A DNA stretch of 64,000 nt from Endozoicomonas euniceicola (GCF_025562755.1 NZ_CP103300.1:2288501-2352500), one strand, 5' to 3'. Counted from the first letter of the stretch, positions 45,974 to 55,850 are shown. Translations and numbers: made by a program. The notes: generated by a model from the sequence alone, not told the origin.

Positions 45974-47563
45974 TTAGTCGGACTCGTGGTACTGCTTCAG
46001 GAACTCATCAAAGCTCAGGGTATCGGCAACTTCCAACTGTCTCTGGTTCTCCACAGACTCTTCAGCCAGCGATGTAAAATACTTCTGCCTCTCCTGGCTC
46101 ATTTCACTGTTTGTGAAGTGCGTCTGGTGAAGTCTGGAAAGATTCAGGATGGCATCGGTATAGCTTTGCGAACCCTTTTGCAGTGCGTCCATCAGCTTAG
46201 CCGATGGCGTCAGATTTACATCGTTCAGTTTGTCCTGCTGTTGCCTGATGCTGTCAGTAAAGCCGCTGGTGTCATTGGCTTGGTCCAACATGTGAGCAAC
46301 AGGAAGCATATCTTCCAGCAATATCAGTCCCCATTCCTGCAGAGACACTTCGCCATGTTCAGACTCCAGCATCAAACCAGGACGGCGACCTTCTTCAACG
46401 GTTTTTCGGAAGTTCTCTGTGGTACGGCGACACTCCTGAACAGTGGTCGTAGCCGGGCTGTCTTTTAAGCCAGTGTAAACCAGAAAAACATCCAGAAAAT
46501 GCGCATCGGTTGATGAAATACCCAGCGGCTCAAACGGGTTAATATCCAGACATCGCACTTCAATATATTCAATCCCTCTACTACCCAGCGCCGCCAAAGG
46601 CTTTTCGCCACGACGGGCTATACGCTTGGGTCGGATATTACTGTAGTACTCGTTTTCTATTTGCAGCAGGTTAGCGTTTAACTGCAAATACTGGTCTCCC
46701 TGTTTAACACCTATCTCCTCATAAGGCGGATAAGGTGTTTTGATCGCCTTTGACAAACTCGCCACATACTCCTCTATAGTGTTGTAACAGACGTTCAGGG
46801 ATGACTGGGCGTTATTGGTATAACCCATATCGCTCATACGCAAAGAGGTGGCATAGGGTAAAAAGAGAGAGTCCTCATCAAGACTCTGAAGACTGTGAGC
46901 CACCTTTGACTCAGCAAAAAAACTCTTGCTGACAGCAGGAGAGGCACCGAACAGATACATCAACAGCCAGGAGTACCGACGGAAGTTGCGGATCAACCCC
47001 AAATAAAATCCAGACTGAAAAGCCTGTTCACCGCCATTGACTGCTTCGTCCTGACCAAGCAGGTGCCAAAGCTCAGCAGGCAGGGAAAAGTTGTAATGCA
47101 AACCGGCTATGGTCTGCATCGCCTTGCCGTAGCGGTGCGCAAGTCCTTCTCTATAAACCGACTTCATGACGCCCGGATTTGAATGACCGTACCGGGCAAT
47201 AGGTATACGAGCCTCACCTTCCAGAATGGATGGCATGCTCCCAGCCCACAAAAGTTCATTATCCATCACTTTGCTGGTGACTATATGCAGCTCATTCAGG
47301 AAGTTCAGAGTATCATCAATCTGGTTATGCACCGGTGTAATAAACTCCAGCAGCGCTTCAGAGTAATCGGTGGTGATATAGGGATGGGTCAGAGTCTTGC
47401 CCAGAGCCTTCGGATGCGACGTTTGCGCCAGTCGGGCATCCGGACTGACTCGCAGACCTTCTCTCTCAATCCCGTGTCGTATACCGCTGAATAACTTGTG
47501 ATGTTCAGGTCGCCGCAAAAGCTTCAGGCGACGCTCGTAAAGAGTAGTCAAGATCAGTTCCAA
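45974..47563 (-). CDS. gshA: Glutamate-cysteine ligase
   Basis: GshA joins Glu and Cys with ATP, the first step of glutathione synthesis. It has 529 residues (E. coli 518). HGIEREGLRVSPDARLAQTSHP at the N-terminus, ITTDYSEALLEFITPV, the IEYIEVRCLDINPFEPLGI stretch and the TPSAKLMDAL end are typical of the gamma-proteobacterial type. No ATG fits: it must start at TTG, either 47563 or 47551, the latter with GGAA six bases upstream. A rare start may limit expression. Confidence 0.94.
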   Translation of the reverse strand: MELILTTLYERRLKLLRRPEHHKLFSGIRHGIEREGLRVSPDARLAQTSHPKALGKTLTHPYITTDYSEALLEFITPVHNQIDDTLNFLNELHIVTSKVMDNELLWAGSMPSILEGEARIPIARYGHSNPGVMKSVYREGLAHRYGKAMQTIAGLHYNFSLPAELWHLLGQDEAVNGGEQAFQSGFYLGLIRNFRRYSWLLMYLFGASPAVSKSFFAESKVAHSLQSLDEDSLFLPYATSLRMSDMGYTNNAQSSLNVCYNTIEEYVASLSKAIKTPYPPYEEIGVKQGDQYLQLNANLLQIENEYYSNIRPKRIARRGEKPLAALGSRGIEYIEVRCLDINPFEPLGISSTDAHFLDVFLVYTGLKDSPATTTVQECRRTTENFRKTVEEGRRPGLMLESEHGEVSLQEWGLILLEDMLPVAHMLDQANDTSGFTDSIRQQQDKLNDVNLTPSAKLMDALQKGSQSYTDAILNLSRLHQTHFTNSEMSQERQKYFTSLAEESVENQRQLEVADTLSFDEFLKQYHESD

Positions 47564-47868
47564 TTCTGTTTATACTGGCAATGACTCCGGAATCTCCAGC
47601 GCATCATGAACGAAACAACTTGATCCGGAAACAGCTTGAGCCAAAAGACAGCTTGAGCCAAAAGATAGTCGCAACATGACTTCGCAGACGGGTTCCCAGT
47701 GAAAGTACTTATGCTACCAAGCGGACTATATAGCGTTCACGCCTGATATGCACCTGCAAGAATGAGCCAGCAGCCTGTGGCAACACGATGAAGCATAACT
47801 TTAAAGAGTCATTTAAGTACCTGTTAAATGGTATCGATTACTCCGTTTTCAACCCGCAGGAAACCGTA
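47564..47868. other. Intergenic gap upstream of gshA, no gene seen
   Basis: This gap of about 305 bases holds a short direct repetition around 47625-47665 (AGCTTGAGCCAAAAGA occurs twice, 19 bases apart) but no ORF, RNA or terminator that I recognise. It should contain the gshA promoter. Confidence 0.4.
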
Positions 47869-48252
47869 TCATTTAAACCGGTAATGAAAACGAAGACGAA
47901 TGCCTTCAGTGATTTCGTTGGCGCCGGGGAAAAAAGCTGGAGGATCAGGTCTGCCGGATTTGCGTAGATGAACATCACGGTTCCGCTGTTCTTCAACTTC
48001 CTGAGCGGTTTTCGGATGACCTGGCAGATCAATGGTAATATCAAACCATCGGTACTCATCAATTCTGAAAACCAGTATCCCATATCTCTGTTGTTGTTCA
48101 GGGCAGCTCTCCTGACCGGAGCTACCGATAACCCCTACCGAGAGAAACAAGCAGCATAAATAGCTTCTGATTGCCTTACGCAAAGAAAGGTAATATTTGC
48201 AGGAGTGATCACGACACACAATACTGACCATGAACAATAAGGAGAGAACCAT
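47869..48252 (-). CDS. Doubtful small secreted protein of unknown function
   Basis: This minus-strand ORF of about 127 residues (ATG 48252) contains a hydrophobic stretch (SYLCCLFLSVGVIGSSG, around residue 28-45), which could be a signal peptide if translation starts near a TTG just before it. The remainder, with RYGILVFRIDEYRWFDITIDL and a C-terminal LRFHYRF, looks like ordinary beta-structured protein rather than random sequence. No family is recognised, and no good ribosome-binding site is seen. Confidence 0.35.
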   Translation of the reverse strand: MVLSLLFMVSIVCRDHSCKYYLSLRKAIRSYLCCLFLSVGVIGSSGQESCPEQQQRYGILVFRIDEYRWFDITIDLPGHPKTAQEVEEQRNRDVHLRKSGRPDPPAFFPGANEITEGIRLRFHYRFK

Positions 48253-48388
48253 AATTCTAGAACCATTTGTTACGATATCAGCAGCCGTTGAGCCGGGTTC
48301 TGCCAAGCCGTCTTCGATTGTGTATTATTGGGGTATCAATTTCTGTGGCCGCAAAGGCTAACAGCAACGGCTTCCAGAGCGAAAGGTA

Positions 48389-49732
48389 ATGAAATTTACA
48401 TTTAAAAAATTGGGCTATGTTGACCAGGGGACAATTGAGCTGGGCGATATGACCCTTATCTGCGGCCCAAACAATGTGGGCAAGACCTGGCTGAATTATG
48501 CTATCTATGGGCTGCTGAAGCATTATCCGACTATTACCTCTTTTGGCTTTGATGATCATATGGTCGATCATCTCAAAGAGGCTGGCACCATAAAAATCGA
48601 GCTTGATGAATACGCCAACAAGATGGGTCACTTCCTGAAGCAATTGTCCCGTACTTTCAGCAGAAGTCTTGGAGGGTATTTCAATACCGACTCAGAATTG
48701 ATGAAAGGAGCGAGTATTAGCCTTTCTCTGGATGACTACTCTCTGGATATCAACAAAGAGTTTTACAAAACTTTCCGGTTCGGGCGTAAAGCTACCCTGA
48801 GCTTTTCAAAAGAGGCAGGAGCGGACATTCTGGATGTGACCCTTCAGGATGTGGACGTTGGCGTACCGCATCAGATAATCAGCGATATTATCAATCAGGA
48901 GCTGACAAGATGCCTGCTGGAAGATCACGTGCTTTCACCCTTTGTGTTAACCTCCGAACGCACAGGAATTTCCCTGTTTTATAAAGAGCTTGATCTCAGT
49001 AAAAATATTCTGGTTGAGCATCTGGCCAATAGCAAAGATGGTGTTAACCCCCTCAAATTATTGAACAGTATGCGTTCTCGATACGCAGAACCAATCAAGG
49101 ACAATATCGATACGGTGCGGGACGCCGACAACCTTGCCAGACAGAAAAGCTTTCTTAAGGAAGGAAAGGCAGGAAAGTTCAAACCTGTTTTTGATGCCCT
49201 GAGAGAAATCATAGGGGGTAGTTTTAAGGTGGTCGACAACCAGGTGCTTTACCAGCCAGCCAAAGAACGGAACAGGGATAAGACCGTACTGCCTATTTAT
49301 CTGGCCTCTTCTTCTATCAAGTCGATATTCTTACTGGATTTGTATATTAACTCACTGGCAGAAAAAGACAGTGTACTGATCATTGATGAACCAGAGCTGA
49401 ACCTCCATCCGGACAAACAAAGACAAGTAGCAAGATTGCTGGCACGGCTCGTTAATGCTGGCGTGAAAGTGGTCATGACTACCCATAGCGACTTTCTGGT
49501 AAGAGAAATCAATAATCGCATTATGCTCAATACCAACTTTGACAAGCGTGATGCGCTAATGAAGAAAAATAAACTCACTAAAGAAGATATTCTACGCCCG
49601 GAACAGGTGAGGGCGTATACCGTCCAGCCGGATCATAACATCCATCAGGTTGAAGTGTCCGAAGACGGCATTGACACCACTATTTTTGACCAGAATATCG
49701 AAGAGGCTAATGCTTTGCAGGATGCCATTTAG
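48389..49732 (+). CDS. Orphan AAA-family ATPase (OLD/AAA_15-like)
   Basis: This 447-residue protein has Walker A GPNNVGKT near residue 27, a long helical middle and Walker B VLIIDEPELNLHPDKQRQ near residue 331 (Asp and Glu), followed by MTTHSDFLVREINN (sensor His). This is the pattern of SMC/OLD-type ATPases such as AAA_15/AAA_21, several of which act in phage-defence or plasmid systems. Unlike OLD nucleases, it has no recognisable TOPRIM domain, and no partner gene lies beside it. GAAAGG precedes the ATG. The function is unknown. Confidence 0.75.
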   Translation: MKFTFKKLGYVDQGTIELGDMTLICGPNNVGKTWLNYAIYGLLKHYPTITSFGFDDHMVDHLKEAGTIKIELDEYANKMGHFLKQLSRTFSRSLGGYFNTDSELMKGASISLSLDDYSLDINKEFYKTFRFGRKATLSFSKEAGADILDVTLQDVDVGVPHQIISDIINQELTRCLLEDHVLSPFVLTSERTGISLFYKELDLSKNILVEHLANSKDGVNPLKLLNSMRSRYAEPIKDNIDTVRDADNLARQKSFLKEGKAGKFKPVFDALREIIGGSFKVVDNQVLYQPAKERNRDKTVLPIYLASSSIKSIFLLDLYINSLAEKDSVLIIDEPELNLHPDKQRQVARLLARLVNAGVKVVMTTHSDFLVREINNRIMLNTNFDKRDALMKKNKLTKEDILRPEQVRAYTVQPDHNIHQVEVSEDGIDTTIFDQNIEEANALQDAI

Positions 49733-49757
49733 GGAAGCAGCAGAACATAATATACCG

Positions 49758-49827
49758 CTGTTGGCTGTTGGCTGTTGGCTTTTGGCTGTATGAGCAGCTA
49801 ATAGCCAACAGCCAACAGCCAAAAGCC
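49758..49827. repeat. TTGGCTG tandem units forming a 20-bp perfect inverted repeat
   Basis: Seven-base TTGGCTG/TTGGCTT units repeat from 49761 to about 49789; the reverse units (CAGCCAA) run 49803-49824. The left arm 49761-49780 is exactly complementary to 49803-49822 over a 22-base loop. It lies 28 bases after the AAA ATPase stop and may end that transcript or be a dispersed repeat. Confidence 0.65.
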
Positions 49828-50001
49828 CGGTAAGTTATTGAATGCTGCGCCCCTTACTACCAAATGAGCTGAAAAAAGGCCTGCCAACAGAAAGCGCATA
49901 CCTCAATTGGAAAAAGAGTACATTCGTTTCTTTCCGGTAGCGGATCGCCAGGCAAAGCTTCAACTCAGTCAATTTGTTGCATAGAAAGATTTACGTCGGT
50001 T

Positions 50002-50038
50002 GTGGTATTTGAGCCTCGGACTCCGGCTCAAATACCAC
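50002..50038. terminator. 14-bp hairpin after tex
   Basis: GTGGTATTTGAGCC (50002-50015) pairs perfectly with GGCTCAAATACCAC (50025-50038) over a 9-base loop, 13 bases beyond the tex stop. No T-run follows on the minus strand, so it may be an RNA stabiliser rather than an intrinsic terminator. Confidence 0.55.
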
Positions 50039-50051
50039 GGTTCACATCCGT

Positions 50052-52391
50052 TTACTTACGCAGCTTCTTAGCATTAGCAAACAGATCAGCAAACGAGCCT
50101 GCCGCCTTTTCCTTCTGACGGTTACCACCACGAGTTTGCTGCTTCTGCTGTGGTTTTCCGGCACCACCCGCAGAGCGCTCACGACGGGGTTGCTGACGGG
50201 CTTCAGCCACTTCTTCCGCTTTGTCCTTCATACGCATGGACAGACCAATACGCTTGCGGGAAACGTCGACTTCCATGACCTTCACCTTAACAATGTCACC
50301 CGCCTTAACCACTTCAGCCGGGTCTTTGACAAAGCTTTCAGACAGCGCAGAAATGTGCACCAGGCCGTCCTGATGAACGCCCACGTCAACAAACGCACCA
50401 AAGTTGGTGACGTTCGTCACCACACCTTCCAGCTCCATATTCAGCTTCAGGTCACTGATTTTGACAACACTGTCGTCAAATTCCGGTGCCTTGAACTCAG
50501 GACGTGGATCACGACCCGGCTTGTCCAGTTCTGCAATGATGTCGGTTACCGTCGGAACACCAAAGGTTTCATCGGTATACTCTTTCGGGTCAAGGGCTTT
50601 CAGAAAACCACTGTCGCCAATCAGGCTGCGAACATCGCGTTCAAACTTGCCACCGATTTTTTCCACTACTGAGTAGGTTTCCGGGTGAACCGCAGAAGCG
50701 TCCAGCGGGTTATCACCGCTCATGATACGCAGAAAGCCTGCCGCCTGTTCGAAAGTTTTGGCTCCCATACGTTCAACGTCTTTTAATTGCTCACGGCTGC
50801 TGAACGCACCGTTGCGGTCACGGAAAGCAACAATATTGTCTGCCAGGGTACGGTTCAGACCGGACACACGGGTCAGCAAGGCGCTGGAAGCCGTATTCAC
50901 GTCAACACCTACGGCGTTTACACAGTCTTCCACAACAGCTTCCAGAGAGCGTGACAGCTGAGTCTGGCTAACGTCGTGCTGGTACTGACCCACACCAATG
51001 GCCTTGGGCTCAATTTTTACCAGTTCCGCCAGTGGGTCCTGCAGACGACGGGCGATGGATACTGCACCACGGATGGAAACATCCAGATCCGGAAATTCCC
51101 GGGCTGCCAGTTCAGAAGCTGAGTACACCGACGCGCCCGCTTCGCTGACAACAATCTTGGTCAGACCCAGTTTAGGGTAGGCACGCATCAGCTCTGCCAC
51201 CAGGCGGTCAGTTTCGCGGGAAGCCGTACCATTACCAATGCTGACCAGCTCCACACCATGGGTCAGGCACAGGGTCGCCAGCGTACCCAGAGCCTCTTTC
51301 CATTGGCGTTGAGGGGCGTGTGGGAAAATGGTGGTGTGTTCCACCAGCTTGCCGGTGCCGTCAACCACTGCCACTTTAGTGCCGGTACGCAGGCCCGGGT
51401 CCAGTCCCAGGGTCGGGCGCAAGCCCGCAGGGGCTGCCAGCAGCAGGTCTTTCAGATTTTTCGCAAAGACCTTGATGGCTTCTTCCTCTGCACTTTCACG
51501 CACCGTTCCCATCAGTTCCGTTTCCAGCTGTGGCAGCAACTTGATACGCCAGGTCCAGCGCACAACCTCTTTCAGCCATTTATCAGCCGGACGATCCTGA
51601 TGAACGATGTCGTAGAAGTCCGCTACCACACCTTCACACGGATGAGTTTCCAGGCGGGATTCCGGCTCATTGGCCAGCTTCAGGCTGGATTGCAGAACGC
51701 CTTCGTTGCGGCCACGCAGGATTGCCAGCATACGGTGGGAAGGGACGTTTTTAAGCGCCTCGTCGTGTTCAAAGTAGTCACGGAACTTGGCGCCTTCTTC
51801 TTCCTTGCCTTCAATGCCACGGCTGGAAAGAATGCCTTCTTCCCACAGCATGTTACGCAGTTTACCCAGCAGCTCAGCATTTTCACTGAAGCGCTCCATC
51901 AGGATATAGCGGGCACCTTCCAGAGCCGCCTTCGTATCCGCAACGCCTTTGTCGGCATCGACATAGCCTGCCGCTTCAGCTTCCGGATCAACTTCCGGCT
52001 GCTCAAACAGTTTGTCCGCCAGAGGCTCCAGACCCGCTTCAATCGCAATCTGACCTTTGGTGCGGCGCTTCGGCTTGTAAGGCAGGTAGAGATCCTCAAG
52101 GCGGGTTTTGGTGTCTGCGTCCAGAATGTCTTTTTCCAGTTCCGGAGTCAGCTTGTCCTGCTCGCGAATACTGTTGAGAATGGTCGCTCTTCTGTCTTCC
52201 AGCTCGCGCAGATAGCGCAACCTTTCTTCCAGAACTCGAAGCTGGGTGTCGTCCAGACCGCCGGTAGCCTCTTTACGATAACGGGCGACAAACGGCACGG
52301 TCGCACCATCGTCCAGCAAATTAACAGCACTAACTACTTGCGCTGTCCGAACATTCAGCTCTTCTGCTATACGCTGAAAGATGATCTCCAT
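50052..52391 (-). CDS. tex: Transcription accessory protein Tex
   Basis: This protein has 779 residues (E. coli YhgF 773). The N-terminal region (MEIIFQRIAEELNVRTAQVVSAVNLLDDGATVPFVARYR start) is typical. A YqgF-like domain (LGLDPGLRTGTKVAVVDGTG), helix-hairpin-helix segments (VNTASSALLTRVSGLN, FSSREQLKDVERMGAKTFEQ) and a C-terminal S1 RNA-binding domain (GVVTNVTNFGAFVDVGVHQDGLVHIS) follow in the family order. Tex binds nucleic acid and affects transcription and toxin expression in other bacteria. A basic Gln/Arg-rich tail precedes the stop. Confidence 0.95.
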   Translation of the reverse strand: MEIIFQRIAEELNVRTAQVVSAVNLLDDGATVPFVARYRKEATGGLDDTQLRVLEERLRYLRELEDRRATILNSIREQDKLTPELEKDILDADTKTRLEDLYLPYKPKRRTKGQIAIEAGLEPLADKLFEQPEVDPEAEAAGYVDADKGVADTKAALEGARYILMERFSENAELLGKLRNMLWEEGILSSRGIEGKEEEGAKFRDYFEHDEALKNVPSHRMLAILRGRNEGVLQSSLKLANEPESRLETHPCEGVVADFYDIVHQDRPADKWLKEVVRWTWRIKLLPQLETELMGTVRESAEEEAIKVFAKNLKDLLLAAPAGLRPTLGLDPGLRTGTKVAVVDGTGKLVEHTTIFPHAPQRQWKEALGTLATLCLTHGVELVSIGNGTASRETDRLVAELMRAYPKLGLTKIVVSEAGASVYSASELAAREFPDLDVSIRGAVSIARRLQDPLAELVKIEPKAIGVGQYQHDVSQTQLSRSLEAVVEDCVNAVGVDVNTASSALLTRVSGLNRTLADNIVAFRDRNGAFSSREQLKDVERMGAKTFEQAAGFLRIMSGDNPLDASAVHPETYSVVEKIGGKFERDVRSLIGDSGFLKALDPKEYTDETFGVPTVTDIIAELDKPGRDPRPEFKAPEFDDSVVKISDLKLNMELEGVVTNVTNFGAFVDVGVHQDGLVHISALSESFVKDPAEVVKAGDIVKVKVMEVDVSRKRIGLSMRMKDKAEEVAEARQQPRRERSAGGAGKPQQKQQTRGGNRQKEKAAGSFADLFANAKKLRK

Positions 52392-52510
52392 AAAACCTTA
52401 CTCGTTATTTATAACGCTTTAATTTGGATGGAGAATTATAACGGTTCATGACGTTTTGTCTGTAGCACAGGATGGATTAACGATTAGAAAATCTGTTCCG
52501 CTGGTTATAA

Positions 52511-52542
52511 ATGAAAACGGGAGCCGCAGCTCTCGTTTTCAT
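52511..52542. terminator. Terminator after pckA
   Basis: ATGAAAACGGGAGC (52511-52524) pairs with GCTCTCGTTTTCAT (52529-52542) with one G-T pair and a CGCA loop, a 14-bp stem whose arms end in TTTTC on both strands. It lies 17 bases after the pckA stop, so it is a convincing terminator for that gene. Confidence 0.75.
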
Positions 52543-52558
52543 TACTTTATTTAAAAAA

Positions 52559-54190
52559 TCAGTCCAGCTGTGGACCAGCCGCTACCAGGGCCTTACCTTC
52601 TTCATTGTCAGTGAATTTGTTGAAGTTGGTAATAAAGCGATCCGCCAGGTCCTGGGCCTTGCTCTCCCACTCTGCCTTATCTGCGTAGGTGTTCTGAGGA
52701 TTCAGAATGGTATCATCCACACCGTTTACACTCTGAGGCACATGCAGACCGAAATACGGCAGTGTTTTTGTTTCAGCTCCATCAATAGAGCCATCCATAA
52801 TGGCATCAATGATGGCACGGGTTGCCTGGATAGAAATACGTTTGCCAGTACCATTCCAGCCAGTGTTTACCAGGTAAGCGGTAGCACCGTGTTCTTCCAT
52901 CTTCTTCACCAGTTCTTCAGCATACTTAGTAGGATGCAGAGTCAGGAAAGCTGCACCAAAGCAGGAAGAGAAGGTGGGTGTCGGTTCGGTGATACCGCGT
53001 TCAGTACCGGCCAGTTTAGCGGTAAAGCCAGACAGGAAGTGGTACTTGGTCTGTTCCGGGGTCAGTTTCGCCACCGGAGGCAGTACACCAAAGGCATCTG
53101 CCGTCAGGAAGATAACCCGCTTGGCATGACCCGCTTTGGAAACAGGCTTCACGATATTTTCGATATGGTGCAGCGGATAAGATACACGGGTGTTTTCTGT
53201 CTTGGAACCGTCGTCGAAATCGATCTTGCCACCAGCGTTTACGGTAACGTTTTCCAGCAGTGCGTCACGACGGATAGCGTGGTAGATATCCGGCTCATTT
53301 TCTTCAGACAGCTTAATGGTCTTGGCGTAGCAGCCACCTTCAAAGTTAAAGATGCCGTCGTCATCCCAGCCGTGCTCGTCGTCACCAATCAGCGCCCGCT
53401 TAGGGTCAGCAGACAGTGTCGTTTTACCCGTACCGGACAAACCAAAGAATACCGCAACGTCGCCTTTCTCACCCACGTTGGCAGAACAGTGCATGGAAGC
53501 AATTCCACGCAGAGGCAGCAGGTAGTTCATCATGGCGAACATACCTTTCTTCATTTCGCCACCGTACCAGGTACCACCAATCACCTGCACTTTTTCAGTC
53601 AGGTTGAACGCCACAAAATTTTCAGAGTTCAGACCCTGCTCTTGCCACAACGGGTTTCTGGTTTTGGCGCCATTCATAACAACGAAATCAGGCTTGAACG
53701 TTTTCAGCTCTTCTTCCGTCGGGCGAATAAACATGTTCTTAACAAAGTGTGCCTGCCAGGCCACTTCAGTCACAATCCGGATGCTCAGACGGGTATCCGG
53801 GTTGGCACCGCAAAAACCGTCAATAACAAACAGGCGCTTACCGGACAGCTGTTCGGTAACCAAGCCTTTCAGGTGAGTCCAGACTTCCTGATTAATCGGT
53901 TTGTTGTCGTTTTTAGAATCTTCTGTTGTCCACCACATGCTGTCTGCGGTGGTTTCATCCTTAACAATCCATTTATCTTTAGGAGAGCGTCCGGTGAAAA
54001 TGCCGGTATCCACGGCTACGGCACCCAGCTCGGTGACAACACCTTTCTCGTAACCTTCCAGTTCCGGTTTAGTTTCTTCTTCGAACAGAGTGTCGTAAGA
54101 CGGGTTATAAACGATTTCTTTAACGTCTTTGATGCCGATCTCAGCCAGAGACTGAGGGTCTAATTCGACATTTACATTGATTTCGCTCAT
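52559..54190 (-). CDS. pckA: Phosphoenolpyruvate carboxykinase (ATP)
   Basis: PckA converts oxaloacetate and ATP to phosphoenolpyruvate for gluconeogenesis. It has 543 residues (E. coli 540). FFGLSGTGKTTLSADPKRALIGDDEHGW holds the kinase loop and metal Asp pair, with further conserved segments FNLTEKVQVIGGTWYGGEMKKG and KRVIFLTADAFGVLPPV. The ATG at 54190 has GGGAGA about nine bases upstream. A long antisense ORF covers the gene but is a shadow. Confidence 0.97.
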   Translation of the reverse strand: MSEINVNVELDPQSLAEIGIKDVKEIVYNPSYDTLFEEETKPELEGYEKGVVTELGAVAVDTGIFTGRSPKDKWIVKDETTADSMWWTTEDSKNDNKPINQEVWTHLKGLVTEQLSGKRLFVIDGFCGANPDTRLSIRIVTEVAWQAHFVKNMFIRPTEEELKTFKPDFVVMNGAKTRNPLWQEQGLNSENFVAFNLTEKVQVIGGTWYGGEMKKGMFAMMNYLLPLRGIASMHCSANVGEKGDVAVFFGLSGTGKTTLSADPKRALIGDDEHGWDDDGIFNFEGGCYAKTIKLSEENEPDIYHAIRRDALLENVTVNAGGKIDFDDGSKTENTRVSYPLHHIENIVKPVSKAGHAKRVIFLTADAFGVLPPVAKLTPEQTKYHFLSGFTAKLAGTERGITEPTPTFSSCFGAAFLTLHPTKYAEELVKKMEEHGATAYLVNTGWNGTGKRISIQATRAIIDAIMDGSIDGAETKTLPYFGLHVPQSVNGVDDTILNPQNTYADKAEWESKAQDLADRFITNFNKFTDNEEGKALVAAGPQLD

Positions 54191-54566
54191 AGAAATTGCT
54201 CTCCCAGGCTTGTAATCGTTATGCCTATCTATAAAAAGCTTTGAAAAACTTTGTGATAGTTTGTACCGGGCTTATTCTAAGTTATTAACCCTGCAAGTTA
54301 AACTTATTATTATTTACATTTATTTTTAGTAAATTTCCTTACAACCCAGATCACACCATTCGGCTTTTATCTAACTACAATCGGATTACCATTACATTGA
54401 TAGTGATCAAAAAAGAAAATGTTTAACAACCGCTGAACTGCGAATTAAGAATTGTTCGTCGTTTATTTATTATTCAGGCTTTATCGTGTATTGGCAGCCC
54501 GCCAGAATCTGACGGGCTGATGTTACACCATTATCATCGAATTAAGCTCATTAGCTGGCAACGTTA
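54191..54566. other. Intergenic gap with pckA promoter region and a hairpin after the porin gene
   Basis: This 376-base gap is AT-rich in the middle (54290-54360). The hairpin CAGCCCG (54495-54501) with CGGGCTG (54513-54519) lies 48 bases past the porin stop and may terminate that transcript, though it has no T-run. No gene or RNA is recognisable. Confidence 0.45.
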
Positions 54567-55850
54567 TTACCACCAGGTCTCCATATTGAAGCCAACGATA
54601 ACTTCATTTTTCTTTTTCTTCTCACCGAGACTGACAGGCTTGGCATAAACCTTATTACTTCCTTCCCCACGATTCCATTCATCCGTCTTTCTGGCATAGG
54701 TCACAAAAGCCCGCAGGGATGGACGTCCCCAGACCCCTCTGCCCGCCTGGAATATCTGTGCCAGGGTGATCTTGGCCATCTCGTTGGTGCCAGCGCCATT
54801 TTCAGCCTTCACGGTCTCATAACCCACTTCCAGCGCCGTTGCTATATTATCAGTCCACTGGTACTGAGGGCGGGCACCGATACTGAACCACTCCTCACCT
54901 CTTTTATTATCCAGTTTCTTATCCTGCCAGGCGATGTTGTACATCATCTCAATGTCTTTAGAGATATTTACTTCACCATGGTTGAATACCCGCCAGCTGT
55001 GACCATTGTGATCTTCGCCAATGCTGTATTTGCGAGTCTTACCGCCCTCGGCACTCATCAAGCCACCGGCAAGGCCGTCCGCACCGTATTGCACCGCCAG
55101 TGTGTTGTTACCGTGGGCCCAGTCCTGTTTATACAGGGTTGAGAACATGTAACCAGAGTCTGTTACTTTTTCGCCAGGGGCTTTTTCAAATTTTGAATTC
55201 TGAGCAAAGGCATAGTTCATACCAACGATCAGTTCACCGGAATCATTTAACTGAATATCACTGACCCGGAGGTCGATATTGTGCAGAGTTCGTTTATTTT
55301 TATCGATGTCTGTATTTGACTCCGGCGACATCCACGCCACCTGGGCATTACCAAAACCAATATTCCAGTCTTCAATACCAATACCGGTACTGGAGGTGTC
55401 CCAGTACTTGATATCAGCCAGATGCACTTCATGACGACGATAATGGCGTTCACCCACCCAGACCTTGGCATCTGGCTGGGAAGCAAACAGGCCATGACCC
55501 GCTGACCACATCTGAATCGTACTGACATCGCCCCATTTGTCGCCGCTGCCAATCATCAACGTGGTATCAAAGTAGGTGTCGCCATCACGCCAGAGGTCCA
55601 TGGCGATACCGGCTTCCCACCAGTTCATTTCATTACCGAGTCGGTAGTTACCATAACCCTGGTCGGCACGAATTACCTCGCTACGTTCACCTTTACCACC
55701 GTTGTGATCGTTATTATTGGTGTAAAGAGTTCCCCATTTGGCATAACCCATGGTTCGAACATTCTCAATACCAAAATTGGCATGGGCAACCGTGGCTGAA
55801 CATAAAACGGCTAAAGAGACAGCGTTAGCTATAAGTGTTTTTTTTAACAT
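54567..55850 (-). CDS. LamB-like carbohydrate porin
   Basis: This 427-residue outer-membrane protein has a signal peptide (MLKKTLIANAVSLAVLCSATVAHA) and a mature part rich in aromatic and alternating residues, with a C-terminal aromatic Trp as in beta-barrels. ARPQYQWTDNIATALEVGYE and the MGYAKWGTLYTNNN start fit LamB/maltoporin-type sugar channels, as does the GVWGRPSLRAFVTYARKTDEW segment. The context (alpha- and beta-galactosidase and a galactoside symporter) suggests entry of galactosyl oligosaccharides rather than maltodextrins. Confidence 0.85.
   Translation of the reverse strand: MLKKTLIANAVSLAVLCSATVAHANFGIENVRTMGYAKWGTLYTNNNDHNGGKGERSEVIRADQGYGNYRLGNEMNWWEAGIAMDLWRDGDTYFDTTLMIGSGDKWGDVSTIQMWSAGHGLFASQPDAKVWVGERHYRRHEVHLADIKYWDTSSTGIGIEDWNIGFGNAQVAWMSPESNTDIDKNKRTLHNIDLRVSDIQLNDSGELIVGMNYAFAQNSKFEKAPGEKVTDSGYMFSTLYKQDWAHGNNTLAVQYGADGLAGGLMSAEGGKTRKYSIGEDHNGHSWRVFNHGEVNISKDIEMMYNIAWQDKKLDNKRGEEWFSIGARPQYQWTDNIATALEVGYETVKAENGAGTNEMAKITLAQIFQAGRGVWGRPSLRAFVTYARKTDEWNRGEGSNKVYAKPVSLGEKKKKNEVIVGFNMETWW

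Noticed and set aside
49758..49827. TTGGCTG repeats as a CRISPR array
   Set aside because: Units are 7 bases, contiguous and palindromic overall; there are no spacers and no cas genes.
51258..52451. Plus-strand ORF of 397 codons opposite tex
   Set aside because: Shadow of tex; composition is that of an antisense frame.
52511..54163. Plus-strand ORF of 550 codons opposite pckA
   Set aside because: It mirrors the pckA frame and has no domain pattern; pckA is unambiguous.
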